Positions 52,696 through 61,325 of a DNA stretch of 64,000 bases are shown here, in pieces. Position 1 is the stretch's first letter; every line of letters begins with the position of its first letter. Made by a program: the position numbers and the translations under genes. The notes beneath the pieces are model-generated. The model ran no database searches, was not told the origin of the DNA, and saw only the letters and a program-made list of their open reading frames with translations. Source of the DNA: Robertmurraya_A mangrovi (GTDB lineage Bacteria; Bacillota; Bacilli; Bacillales; Cytobacillaceae); NCBI RefSeq assembly GCF_034427655.1, contig NZ_JAXOFX010000003.1:310001-374000 (forward strand), given 5' to 3'.

Positions 52696-52869
52696 ATGAA
52701 GGAAAATCAGTTTCGAGATAATGAACTAAAGGAGAACAAAGATGTACAAAAAATGACCTTGATTCCTAAAGAATTAGATAAGAACGGTGATGGGAGTCCA
52801 GACGGTCCTTTTATTATAGGAGAAGGAGATGTAAATTTATCTCCTGATGCAGGAAGACCTTTAATTTAA
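52696..52869 (+). CDS. Small hypothetical protein, 57 residues
   Basis: Reads MKENQFRDNELKENKDVQKM... and ends VNLSPDAGRPLI. It has AAGGTGAGG as ribosome site and its own terminator, so it looks like a genuine gene. A DKNGDGSPDG stretch resembles the start of an EF-hand or dockerin-like calcium loop, but one loop alone is weak evidence. It is acidic and soluble with no signal peptide. The family is unknown. Confidence 0.6.
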   Translation: MKENQFRDNELKENKDVQKMTLIPKELDKNGDGSPDGPFIIGEGDVNLSPDAGRPLI

Positions 52870-52893
52870 ACACCCGAGTTAGGGTGTTTTTAC
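52867..52893 (+). terminator. Intrinsic terminator
   Basis: AAACACCC (52868-52875) with GGGTGTTT (52882-52889), then TTT. Confidence 0.8.
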
Positions 52894-52973
52894 TTTCTCC
52901 TCATTATAAAGAGTAATCTGTAAACTCTTTGGAAATACTGATGAAGTTAATAAGATATAAGGGCTGGTATTAA

Positions 52974-53231
52974 GTGACTAAAATAGAAATGTTTAAAATC
53001 TTAGTTCTTATAGAGAAGAAATATTCATTTTGTACCATAAAGAGTGAAACAGCTGAAAAATGGTTACTAATGTGTGAGGAATTGAATTACCATTCTATCT
53101 TAGCAAGACTTTATCAATATATGCGTAGTAGCGGATATCCGCCAAGTCTAGAAAATTTAATGAACAGTGAAGTTACAAAATCGAATTTACAATGGCTAGA
53201 AGAGTATATACCTAAAATTAAAATAGGGTAG
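52974..53231 (+). CDS. Helicase loader/inhibitor-like protein (G39P-like)
   Basis: 85 residues from GTG 52974 after AAGGGCTGG. The helix pattern MFKILVLIEKKYSF...AEKWLLMCEELNYHSILARLYQYMRSSGYPPSLENLM resembles replicative helicase loader/inhibitor proteins of the phage SPP1 G39P family, which bind the helicase. No phage genes surround it, so it may be a domesticated orphan or only a structural look-alike. Annotation is tentative. A terminator follows at 53326-53358. Confidence 0.45.
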   Translation: MTKIEMFKILVLIEKKYSFCTIKSETAEKWLLMCEELNYHSILARLYQYMRSSGYPPSLENLMNSEVTKSNLQWLEEYIPKIKIG

Positions 53232-53325
53232 AGTGTAAAATTTTCTATGCAAATTACTAGCGAATGTTGTTAAACTTCGCAAAAAAGATATAATCTATTC
53301 GTTACTAAAATTAAAGAATTTACTC

Positions 53326-53358
53326 ACAAACTCGTCAACTGACGGGTTTGTTTATTTC
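53326..53358 (+). terminator. Intrinsic terminator
   Basis: ACAAACTCGTCA with TGACGGGTTTGT, followed by TTATTTC. Confidence 0.8.
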
Positions 53359-53444
53359 AATCATGTAAATCTTGTACATGCTATAATAGACATGAAAAGG
53401 GTAACCCTTCCAATATAATATAACTTTTAGAAGGAAATGATTCG

Positions 53445-54476
53445 ATGAATTTAGGACCTCGAGTATTAAAAACAGGTGTATCTGTCACATTAGCATTATA
53501 CATATGTTCATTTCTTCAATTAGAACCTGCCATTTTTGCGGGAGTAGCTGCGATCTTTACTATTCAGCCCTCTATTTATCGAACATGGAAGCACGTTGTT
53601 GACCAACTAATGGCAAACACACTTGGGGCTGCTATTGCATTGTTCACCATTAATTTTATCGGCAATGACCCTGTTATTATTGGAATTGTTATGATCATTG
53701 TCATCATTATTTGTTTAAATCTTAAATTAGAAAGTGCGATTGCCCTGACACTAGTCACGGTATTAGCAATCATGAGTGCGCCAGGTGATGAGGATTGGCT
53801 CTTTACCTTGAATCGATTTGTGATTATCATGATTGGAATTGGCTCAGCCTTTCTTGTTAACTTAACAATCTTTCCTCCAAAATATAAAAAGAACTACTTG
53901 GAGAAAAGTGAAGAAACATTTCAAAATATGTCCTTGCTTATAAGGACTGCTATTTCTAATGAATTGACTGAATCGTCTTATCAAAAACAATTAAACAAAT
54001 TAAAAACCGATATTAATAAACTAGAAGAACTCTTTAAGACATTTGACGAGGAAAGGGAGAAAATGTCAAAGTTAAATCCTCTTGATGTCAGGGAAATAGT
54101 TGTATTTAGGCATATGTTACAATCCCTACAACAAGGTGAAGTATTGTTAGAAAATATACATGAGCACTATTTTCAATCTAATACAAATGAAGAAGAAAAT
54201 CGATCTTTTGACAGTCACTTAGAGTATCTAATCAAATGCCATGAGTACTTTTTATTAAGATATGAGGGTAAGGTTAGAAAACATGCTGATGAATATGGAG
54301 CCAGCGTATTAATAGAAAGTAGTAGGTTTTTAGAAAAGATAATGAATGAAAACCAAAACGAGGAAGCAAAAAGATTAAGATTAGTAGTAACAGCGTCTGC
54401 TATTTTTGAATATGCCTTTCAAATACAAAGGCTTAATCGAGTGATTGATCAATATTTAAAAACAGCATCAAAATAA
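53445..54476 (+). CDS. Aromatic acid exporter family protein (FUSC-like)
   Basis: 343 residues. The first 140 hold four or five TM helices with the start GPRVLKTGVSVTLALYICSF and the FTIQPSIYRTWK motif of the aromatic-acid exporter (FUSC/ArAE) family. Residues about 145-343 form a helical cytoplasmic domain. Bacillus relatives include YgaE/YqjA-type proteins. It probably exports small aromatic acids, but no substrate is shown. The ribosome site is AGAAGGA. It is single, with a terminator. Confidence 0.83.
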   Translation: MNLGPRVLKTGVSVTLALYICSFLQLEPAIFAGVAAIFTIQPSIYRTWKHVVDQLMANTLGAAIALFTINFIGNDPVIIGIVMIIVIIICLNLKLESAIALTLVTVLAIMSAPGDEDWLFTLNRFVIIMIGIGSAFLVNLTIFPPKYKKNYLEKSEETFQNMSLLIRTAISNELTESSYQKQLNKLKTDINKLEELFKTFDEEREKMSKLNPLDVREIVVFRHMLQSLQQGEVLLENIHEHYFQSNTNEEENRSFDSHLEYLIKCHEYFLLRYEGKVRKHADEYGASVLIESSRFLEKIMNENQNEEAKRLRLVVTASAIFEYAFQIQRLNRVIDQYLKTASK

Positions 54477-54572
54477 AAGTAATCCTCATAGTGTAGCTTA
54501 TTGCTATTATCTGCTAGCAGTTATGTAGCTGATGAATAGGTTAGTGAATATAGCTATTTTTAATAAAATAAA

Positions 54573-54618
54573 TGGTGGTTCTATTTGTTGTTATTAGCAA
54601 ACAGAACCACCTTTCTTT
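54573..54618 (+). terminator. Intrinsic terminator
   Basis: GGTGGTTCT (54574-54582) with AGAACCACC (54603-54611), then TTTCTTT. Confidence 0.83.
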
Positions 54619-54729
54619 ATAAATACTCTATGTGTGCTCGAATTTTTTAAATAGGTAATAATAGGAGAATAATTAAACATTATTTGCAAAGGATAAAGTG
54701 TAATTAATTTGAAGACCTAGGTGATAGCT

Positions 54730-56250
54730 TTGAATAAGATAAATTCAGAAGAGACAAATCAGTATCGTACTACTAACAATTGGGTTTCTATACAAGATAT
54801 TCAGGAACATTTTCAATCACATAATAATTATGATTTGCTTGTTCGAAAGGTATACATTAAATCCCTTAAGGCTGACGGATACATTGCCTATCTAAACGGA
54901 ACGGTGGATGTAAAAGTTGTTGATGAAAGTATAGTAAGACCTTTACAACAGGAAAATTCATTAGAAAATGTTGATGATAGTGATCAACTTGATTTTTTAG
55001 CGAAGAGAATCATTCCTGTTAGTAATGTTGGAATCAATAGCCGATTAGAGAATGCTCTTGAAAAAATTGTTTCAGGTTATACTCTCCTATTCGTAGAGGA
55101 TACACCGTTCTACTTAGAAATTAGTACGCCTGGTTTTGAGTCAAGAGGTGTAGAGAAGTCCGAAGATGAAGCTGTTTTAAAGGGACCAAAAGAAGCCTTT
55201 TCGGAATCAATGGACATTAATCTTTCCTTAGTAAGGAAGTTAATAAAATCTTCTGAGTTAATAGCTGAGTATAGTAAAGTGGGTGAAATGGCTGTAAATG
55301 AAGTAGGAATTCTTTATATGACAAATATCGTTAACCCCGATTTACTAGATAAAGTTAGAAATAGAATAAATGAAATAGATACGGATGAAGTATTAAACTT
55401 AGCTTTGTTGGAACAGCATATTGAAGAACGTCCTTACTCTTTAATCCCTACCGTTCTTTATACAGAGAGACCAGATAGAGCAGCGGCTTTCTTAAAAGAA
55501 GGACATGTAATCTTAATTATGAATAATTCCCCAAGCTGTTTAATCGTACCTGTTACTTTTTGGGGACTTTTTCATACGCCAGAAGATGCATATTCTAGAT
55601 GGTTTTATGGGAATTTCATTAGAATTATTCGCCTAATAGCCATTTTTGTTACGATTCTCACGCCATCATTGTACATAGCTACAACCAATTATCATATTGA
55701 AATGCTGCCAACTGACTTAGTTTTGGCTATATCAGCAACTAGGGAACGAGTACCTTTCCCGGCAATATTTGAAGTCGTAATGCTTCTAGGCGCATTTGAA
55801 TTGATAAGAGAGAGTGGAGTTCGAGTTCCAAGTCCAATTGGGCCAACAATCGGTATAGTAGGGGCTTTGATTTTAGGTCAGGCTGCAGTAGAAGCAAATT
55901 TAATTAGTCCTATTTTAGTTATAGTGGTTGCAGTAACTGGATTAGCTTCATTTGCCATTCCCAATCTATCATTTAGTTATATGATTCGTTTATCAACGTA
56001 CCTCTTTTTAATATTTGCAAGCTTTTGGGGATTTTATGGAATTGCAGCTTGTATTGTTATGAGTATCGGTTACTTAACTTCCGTTACCTCTTATGATGTA
56101 CCCTTTTTATCTCCTTTGGCACCTTTCTATCCATCATCAAAGGATTTGATTGTTCGTCCGCCAATATGGAAACAATGGTTAAGACCATTTAACGTGCATC
56201 CTCAAAATAAACAACGTAAGAAAAAGCCGGAGGGAGTGCAAAATCAGTGA
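54730..56250 (+). CDS. gerXA: Spore germination protein, GerA family A subunit
   Basis: A subunit of a spore germinant receptor in the spore inner membrane. About 506 residues from TTG 54730 with TAGGTGAT just upstream (GTG 54721 is an alternative). A long N-terminal soluble domain (about 1-290) is followed by TM helices; NSPSCLIVPVTFWGLFHTPEDAYSRW, RESGVRVPSPIGPTIGIVG and PFYPSSKDLIVRPP are family hallmarks. It begins a tight operon A-B-C plus a small fourth gene. The germinant is unknown. The symbol is generic. Confidence 0.93.
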   Translation: MNKINSEETNQYRTTNNWVSIQDIQEHFQSHNNYDLLVRKVYIKSLKADGYIAYLNGTVDVKVVDESIVRPLQQENSLENVDDSDQLDFLAKRIIPVSNVGINSRLENALEKIVSGYTLLFVEDTPFYLEISTPGFESRGVEKSEDEAVLKGPKEAFSESMDINLSLVRKLIKSSELIAEYSKVGEMAVNEVGILYMTNIVNPDLLDKVRNRINEIDTDEVLNLALLEQHIEERPYSLIPTVLYTERPDRAAAFLKEGHVILIMNNSPSCLIVPVTFWGLFHTPEDAYSRWFYGNFIRIIRLIAIFVTILTPSLYIATTNYHIEMLPTDLVLAISATRERVPFPAIFEVVMLLGAFELIRESGVRVPSPIGPTIGIVGALILGQAAVEANLISPILVIVVAVTGLASFAIPNLSFSYMIRLSTYLFLIFASFWGFYGIAACIVMSIGYLTSVTSYDVPFLSPLAPFYPSSKDLIVRPPIWKQWLRPFNVHPQNKQRKKKPEGVQNQ

Positions 56251-57338
56251 TTAAACCTACTGATCGTAAAGTTGGAACTAGAGAATTTGTAGCGATCATC
56301 CTATTAAGTATGGGCATAAAATTTACGGATATGACTCCAACTCTGTTATATAAAGAAACAGCAAATGCCGCTTGGATGGTTCCAATTTTATCGGGTTTAA
56401 TCATGTTTGTTCCGCTTTTATTTTTATTAAAACTGTTAAAATTTTATAAAGATAAAAACTTAATTGAAATTATTTTTTCATTAACGGGTAAGTATGTTGG
56501 TTTTTTATTAGGAATGTGCCTATTTTTAAGTTCATACTCGAGTACAGTTACGAATAGTAGGAGTTACGTTGATATTATTTCAACCATGTTTTTTCCGAAC
56601 ACAAATATCATAGTGCTGTTTTTATTATTAATTGGCTCCAGTTATTATTTAGCCAACCGGGGGCTAAATACAATTGCTAATACAGCCTGGATTTCGTTAC
56701 CTTATATAAAAGCTTTTATGGTCATTGGAATTTTAATGGTAACAAATCAAGTTAACTTTAACTATATTTTTCCTATCGGTGGTTATGGGGCTCTTACTAT
56801 CATTAAAAACTCTATCAGTTACTCTTCTATATTTGCTGATATCATGTTTTTCTCAGTTGTATTTCCTTTTTTTAAAAACTATGAGAGTTTTCGAAAAGCA
56901 AGTTTAATTGGTTATGCACTAGTTATATTTGAATTGGTTATGTTTTTAACCATTTATATCATGTATTTTGACTTTCCGGGTATTGAAAATATCACCTATC
57001 CATTCCAAGAAATTACTAGGGCTGTTAGATTAGGAAGATTTATTACAAATATCGAAGCTGTCTTTCTGGGGTTTTGGAGCGTAGCTAGTATCATTAGATT
57101 TTCCATCTATTTATATATATCTACGGCAATTTTTGCTTACAGTTTAAAATTAAAGGAATTTGAGCCACTCCTTCTCCCTTTTGGACTTCTTGTCATATTA
57201 TTGGGATATTTACCTGAGAACTTTATTATTAATTCTTTTCAAATCAGAGGTCCTTTTGTTTTAAATATGACTTCAGGTTTTATTTTTTCTTTACCAATTT
57301 TACTTTGGAGCATCCATAAAATAAGGGGTGAAAGGTAA
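56247..57338 (+). CDS. gerXB: Spore germination protein, GerA family B subunit
   Basis: Integral-membrane subunit of 363 residues related to amino-acid permeases, about ten TM helices. The GTG start overlaps the A-subunit stop (GTGA). It begins KPTDRKVGTREFVAIILL and contains FPNTNIIVLFLLLIGSSYYLANRG. B subunits are thought to bind the germinant. It overlaps the next gene by one base (TAATG). Assignment is firm from sequence and operon order. Confidence 0.93.
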   Translation: MIKPTDRKVGTREFVAIILLSMGIKFTDMTPTLLYKETANAAWMVPILSGLIMFVPLLFLLKLLKFYKDKNLIEIIFSLTGKYVGFLLGMCLFLSSYSSTVTNSRSYVDIISTMFFPNTNIIVLFLLLIGSSYYLANRGLNTIANTAWISLPYIKAFMVIGILMVTNQVNFNYIFPIGGYGALTIIKNSISYSSIFADIMFFSVVFPFFKNYESFRKASLIGYALVIFELVMFLTIYIMYFDFPGIENITYPFQEITRAVRLGRFITNIEAVFLGFWSVASIIRFSIYLYISTAIFAYSLKLKEFEPLLLPFGLLVILLGYLPENFIINSFQIRGPFVLNMTSGFIFSLPILLWSIHKIRGER

Positions 57339-58570
57339 TGAAAAAAACTCTTTTATTTTTTTTATTGTTCTCCTTTGTAATCCTTAGCGGCTGCTCCGAT
57401 AAAATTGAAATTGAAGAAGAGGGGTTTGTTCTTGTAATAGGCTTGGATAAGCCTTCAGTAGGAGAAAAAGGGATTGATATAACTTTTCAAATTGCAAATC
57501 CGAGTGCAGGAAGAGCGGGTGAGGATAATAATGCTAATGAAGTAGAAACGATTACCTTAACTGCCCCTGACCCATTTTCAGCCAGAGATATGACTAATTC
57601 TTCTGAAACAAGAAATATAAATTTTTATCATACAAAAGCGATTGTTATTAGTGAGGAATTGGCCAAGTCTAATGATTTTTTTCATATTATGAGTTCAATG
57701 ATGAGAGAAAGACAAATTAGAAGAGATATGCATGTACTAATCTCAAAAGAGAAAGCATCGGAATATCTCAGGAATAATAAACCCTCATTTGAAGCTAGCC
57801 CTCATAAATTTTATGATTTCATGTCCAGGCGCTGGAAAAGAAATGCATTAGTACCGAACTCAACCATGCATGATTTTCTAAGAGCGACTTCAGCGGATGC
57901 CGGATTGGCACTAGCAATATATACAACGGCAACATCGGAAGAACCTAAAGATACGGAAGATGAGGATAACTTCTTACCTGGAGAAATTAATAAAAGAGGT
58001 GGGTCAGATATACAGATTATCGGGGCAGCAGTATTTAAAGAAGGCAAAATGATTGGAACAATGACAGGTGAGGAAGTAAGGGTAGCGTTAATACTGCAAA
58101 AAGAAATGAGACCTGAACGATTAATCTTTACGTATGACGATCCTATAAATCCAGATTTTAGAATAACTGGAAAAGCCACCAATGTACGTACGGATGTAAG
58201 TATTGATGTACATCAAGAGTATCCAGTTATTAAGGTAAAACAATGGTTTGACATTAAAGTATTAGCAATACCTAGCTTGATTGACTATGTAGAGAATCTT
58301 AGTAATCAAAGTAAATTGAAAGACTATTTCGAACGGAAGTATTATGAACATGCTAGTAAATTAATTGAAAGAACTCAAAAAGAATTTAAAGCGGAACCTT
58401 TTAACTGGTCAAATCAAGCAAGAAAGAAATTTTGGACTTTAACAGAGTATGAAGACTATGATTGGATGAAGTCATATCCAAATGCAGAAATAAAAATAGA
58501 AGTAGATGTAACTTTAACTGAATTTGGAAAAAAGTTAAGTCCAAGAGATATTTCCGAAATAAAGGACTGA
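57338..58570 (+). CDS. gerXC: Spore germination protein, Ger(x)C family lipoprotein
   Basis: C subunit of 410 residues with lipobox LSGC (Cys19), to be lipid-anchored in the spore inner membrane. It begins WD-less (CSDKIEIEEEGFVLVIGLDKP), whereas many C subunits have CWDxxEI, and has the AVFKEGKMIGTMTGEEVRV segment typical of the family. Start ATG 57338 overlaps the B stop. The ribosome site AAAGGACTG of the next small gene overlaps its end, so a D gene follows in the same unit. Confidence 0.92.
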   Translation: MKKTLLFFLLFSFVILSGCSDKIEIEEEGFVLVIGLDKPSVGEKGIDITFQIANPSAGRAGEDNNANEVETITLTAPDPFSARDMTNSSETRNINFYHTKAIVISEELAKSNDFFHIMSSMMRERQIRRDMHVLISKEKASEYLRNNKPSFEASPHKFYDFMSRRWKRNALVPNSTMHDFLRATSADAGLALAIYTTATSEEPKDTEDEDNFLPGEINKRGGSDIQIIGAAVFKEGKMIGTMTGEEVRVALILQKEMRPERLIFTYDDPINPDFRITGKATNVRTDVSIDVHQEYPVIKVKQWFDIKVLAIPSLIDYVENLSNQSKLKDYFERKYYEHASKLIERTQKEFKAEPFNWSNQARKKFWTLTEYEDYDWMKSYPNAEIKIEVDVTLTEFGKKLSPRDISEIKD

Positions 58571-58576
58571 TTCTTG

Positions 58577-58750
58577 ATGAGTTGGGTAGTTTATCTTTTA
58601 TGTATATATACGTGTTATTACACACTTTCGTACGCATGGCATATATATCAACAAGAAAAAATGAAATTTGCACCTCTAGTCATTAGTCTGCTAGGTGTAA
58701 TAATTTTATTAATGCCGTTATATTTCTATCTATACTATCCTATAAAATAA
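58577..58750 (+). CDS. gerXD: Small two-helix protein in the ger operon (D-subunit-like)
   Basis: 57 residues with two TM helices (WVVYLLCIYTCYYTLSYAW; FAPLVISLLGVIILLMPLYF) joined by HIYQQEKMK. It begins 6 bp after the gerXC stop, with AAAGGA overlapping the gerXC end, and is followed by the operon's only terminator. Short two-helix proteins of this kind (D subunits) modulate GerA-type receptors in Bacillus species (recalled from published work). Size, position and topology all agree. Homology was not tested. Confidence 0.72.
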   Translation: MSWVVYLLCIYTCYYTLSYAWHIYQQEKMKFAPLVISLLGVIILLMPLYFYLYYPIK

Positions 58751-58783
58751 ACAATCCTTAATAAAGGTATAGAGTAGTTTATT

Positions 58784-58812
58784 AACATTATTTTCCAATA
58801 GTGTTTTTTGGG
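58784..58812 (+). terminator. Terminator of the ger operon
   Basis: AACATTATT (58784-58792) with AATAGTGTT (58797-58805), then TTTTT. It lies after the 57-codon gene, not after gerXC. Confidence 0.85.
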
Positions 58813-58841
58813 TAATAACACAGTCGAATATGACATCCTCT

Positions 58842-58850
58842 CATACATTA
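58842..58850 (+). promoter_or_regulatory. Possible sigma-K -10 element for cwlC
   Basis: CATACATTA fits the sigma-K -10 pattern CATAnnnTA, 17 bp before the start. Upstream ACA triplets are 19-21 bp away instead of the usual 16-17, so the -35 is imperfect. Confidence 0.45.
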
Positions 58851-58866
58851 TTATGAGGTGATCATA

Positions 58867-59685
58867 TTGGTGAAAATTTTTATTGACCCAGGCCATGGAG
58901 GATCAGATTCAGGAGCTGTCGGAAACGGCCTACAAGAAAAAAATGTTACCCTACAGATTGCTAGAAGAGTTAGAAGCATATTGCTTAAAGAATATGAAGA
59001 TGTGTCAATAAGAATGAGTAGAACCGGCGACCAAACAGTGAGTTTATCTCAGCGAACAAACGCTGCAAACAGCTGGGGTGCAGACTTCTTCCTGTCTATT
59101 CACATTAATGCAGGTGGTGGCAGAGGGTTTGAAAGTTACGTGTATCCCAATGTAGGGAGACCGACAACGACTTACCAGTCATATATCCATTCAGAGGTAT
59201 TAAAACAGGTTAATTTTCAAGATCGAGGCAAAAAACAATCCAATTTTCATGTTCTTAGAGAAACAAATATGGATGCGATCCTAACTGAAAACGGGTTTAT
59301 TGACAACTCATCAGATGCCTCCATTTTAAAATCAAATGTTGAAAAAATAGCTAGAGGTCATGTAAATGGATTGGTTAGAGCATTTAAGTTAAAAAAAACA
59401 GCAACTCAGGCACCTGATAGTGATTCAGACTCTGGTTCAAGGGCGGGGAATACAGGGAGTCAAACAGGTAAATTGTTTCGAGTACAAATCGGAGCTTTTC
59501 AAGAAGAGAGTAATGCCAATCGATTAGCTAGAAGAGCAAGAGAAAAACAGCTTCCCACTTATGTATTTGAAGATGATGGATTGTTTCGTGTACAGATTGG
59601 TGCTTTTTCCGATCGAAAAAGAGCAGAAGAATATGCTGATCGAGTAAGAAATGCCGGATTTAATGTATTTATCAGACAAGATTAA
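58867..59685 (+). CDS. cwlC: N-acetylmuramoyl-L-alanine amidase, CwlC-like, with SPOR repeats
   Basis: Zinc amidase that cuts peptidoglycan, with two C-terminal SPOR-type repeats. Start TTG 58867 (MVKIFIDPGHGG) matches the CwlC start; GAGGTGAT lies upstream (GTG 58858 and 58870 are alternatives). Catalytic/zinc residues: His in DPGHGG, Glu in LQEKN, His in SIHINAG and Glu in LTENGF. Repeats begin LFRVQIGAF at about residues 199 and 237. In Bacillus, CwlC lyses the mother cell late in sporulation. A sigma-K-like element precedes it. Confidence 0.9.
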   Translation: MVKIFIDPGHGGSDSGAVGNGLQEKNVTLQIARRVRSILLKEYEDVSIRMSRTGDQTVSLSQRTNAANSWGADFFLSIHINAGGGRGFESYVYPNVGRPTTTYQSYIHSEVLKQVNFQDRGKKQSNFHVLRETNMDAILTENGFIDNSSDASILKSNVEKIARGHVNGLVRAFKLKKTATQAPDSDSDSGSRAGNTGSQTGKLFRVQIGAFQEESNANRLARRAREKQLPTYVFEDDGLFRVQIGAFSDRKRAEEYADRVRNAGFNVFIRQD

Positions 59686-59698
59686 ACAATCATAAAAG

Positions 59699-59729
59699 TG
59701 GAGAGACATTTGTCTCTCTTTATTTTTTA
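59699..59729 (+). terminator. Intrinsic terminator of cwlC
   Basis: GAGAGAC (59701-59707) with GTCTCTC (59712-59718), then TTTATTTTTT. Confidence 0.82.
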
Positions 59730-59747
59730 AGCCTAGAAAAATAGACA

Positions 59748-59777
59748 AAAAAAAGACAGTAAAATTACTGTCTTAAA
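59748..59777 (-). terminator. Intrinsic terminator for the minus-strand hydrolase gene
   Basis: AAGACAGTAA (59753-59762) with TTACTGTCTT (59765-59774). On the minus strand it is followed by a T-run (complement of the A-run at 59745-59752). Confidence 0.75.
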
Positions 59778-59867
59778 ATAGGGAGCTAATGCATTGCTTA
59801 GTACAAGTTATGCTCGTACAATGAAACGGTGTAGTATAAATGTATTAAGACAAAAGTATATTTCTTA

Positions 59868-60440
59868 TTATTTAGCAAAGATATGTTCACCAATGCGAAC
59901 AGTTACCTTTTTAGAACGAAGCCATTGGTTAGATGTCTTTTTTGGATTATAAAAGTAGAGTGAGCCGCTACCTTTACCATGGAAAGCTACTGCCTCATTA
60001 ACGGCACGAGTTGACTCGGCACTTGCAGGCTTATTAATTTCACCGTTAGAGACTGGTGTAAACTGGTGTTTATCATAGACAACACCTTTAATCGTGTTAG
60101 GAAAGATATCACTTTCAACACGATTTAAGACAACAGTGGCAACTGCAACTTTACCAGCATAAGGTTCACCTTTTGCCTCAGCTTCTACTAGTCTAGCTAG
60201 TAACTTTCTTTCCTCTAATGAAATAGAATTGGTTGGAATCTTCACGGTTTGTCCAGGCCAAATCTGATCATGCTTTGTATTATTTGCTGTCATCAAATGA
60301 TTGACAGGTACCCCATAGTTTTTTGCAATAGTCCAGAAAGTTTCACCTTTTTTTACTGTATGTGAACTAGTAGCAAGTGCACTAGTTTGAACGGCAAACA
60401 TAGTAAATGCAAATGTGATGAGGGATATTAGTTTTTTCAT
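59868..60440 (-). CDS. ykvT: LysM cell-wall hydrolase, SleB/YkvT-like
   Basis: Secreted cortex or cell-wall hydrolase of 190 residues, start ATG 60440 with CAAAGGAGG upstream; the frame to 60488 has no such site. Signal peptide (MKKLISLITFAFTMF), one LysM domain (HTVKKGETFWTIAKNYG, about residues 26-70) and a C-terminal SleB/CwlJ-type Hydrolase_2 domain with RLVEAEAKGEPYAGKVAVA and the catalytic Glu of that helix. The layout equals Bacillus YkvT. A lytic transglycosylase role in spores is inferred. Confidence 0.87.
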   Translation of the reverse strand: MKKLISLITFAFTMFAVQTSALATSSHTVKKGETFWTIAKNYGVPVNHLMTANNTKHDQIWPGQTVKIPTNSISLEERKLLARLVEAEAKGEPYAGKVAVATVVLNRVESDIFPNTIKGVVYDKHQFTPVSNGEINKPASAESTRAVNEAVAFHGKGSGSLYFYNPKKTSNQWLRSKKVTVRIGEHIFAK

Positions 60441-60634
60441 CCTTCTATACCTCCTTTGAAAACTCCATATAACCTTAACATGATTCATTAGTAGTTTTCA
60501 TTGCCAAATAAATTCCAATGAAAATATTAACAAGTTTAATGGTGATTTATGGAAGTCGAATCTAAAATCATATAAAATTAATTAATATAATGAAAGAAAT
60601 TAATTTTCTTAGGATAGGAAAGGTAATCAAGATA

Positions 60635-61168
60635 ATGAAAATTGGATTAGTACGACACTTTAAGGTTAAAAAGGATTATCCGAAAAAATTCGTGACTTCT
60701 GCAGAAATGATCAAATGGTTTGAAGAGTATAACGAAGCGGATATAGAAACAGGTATAGTAGAATTGAATGATATTATTTGGGATGAATGTTATTCAAGTG
60801 ATTTACACCGCGCAGAAAAAACCGCTCAACACATCTATTCTGGGGAAATAAACAGGCTTAGTGAGCTAAGGGAAATTAGTATATTTCCTTTAACAAATAG
60901 GAAAGTAAAATTACCCTTTTTTATTTGGGCTTTGCTCGTACGTACCGCATGGCTCATGGACCATAAATCACAAATGGAAACAAAGGCACATGTCAAAATG
61001 AGAATAAATCAATTTTTAGATCAAATTTTACCTGTAAATAAAAATATACTAATTGTCAGTCATGGAGCTTTAATGATTTTTATGGGGGAAGAACTAAAGA
61101 AAAGAGGATTTCAAGGGCCAAAAATTAGGAATCCTAAAAATGGTCAATTGTATCTATACGAAAAATAA
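60635..61168 (+). CDS. Histidine phosphatase family protein
   Basis: 177 residues from ATG 60635 (AAAGG upstream); the longer frame from 60590 adds an unlikely N-terminus. The phosphohistidine motif is LVRHFK at the start (usually RHG), with SSDLHRAEKTAQ near residue 53 and the second catalytic His in IVSHGALM near residue 145. The RHF variant and small size suggest a specialised phosphatase. The substrate is unknown. It is a single gene. Confidence 0.8.
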   Translation: MKIGLVRHFKVKKDYPKKFVTSAEMIKWFEEYNEADIETGIVELNDIIWDECYSSDLHRAEKTAQHIYSGEINRLSELREISIFPLTNRKVKLPFFIWALLVRTAWLMDHKSQMETKAHVKMRINQFLDQILPVNKNILIVSHGALMIFMGEELKKRGFQGPKIRNPKNGQLYLYEK

Positions 61169-61325
61169 CTAATCGTGGTTTAAGATATTTAAGGTCATTT
61201 GGCTAATTATCGTATGAAACTTACATGTTGTGAATATAAAATAAAAACATATTTCTTTTAATTTTCCCTAAAATACAAACGAATTCTTTAGCTTATAACC
61301 ATTTAGATGTGAAGGAGGTATGATT

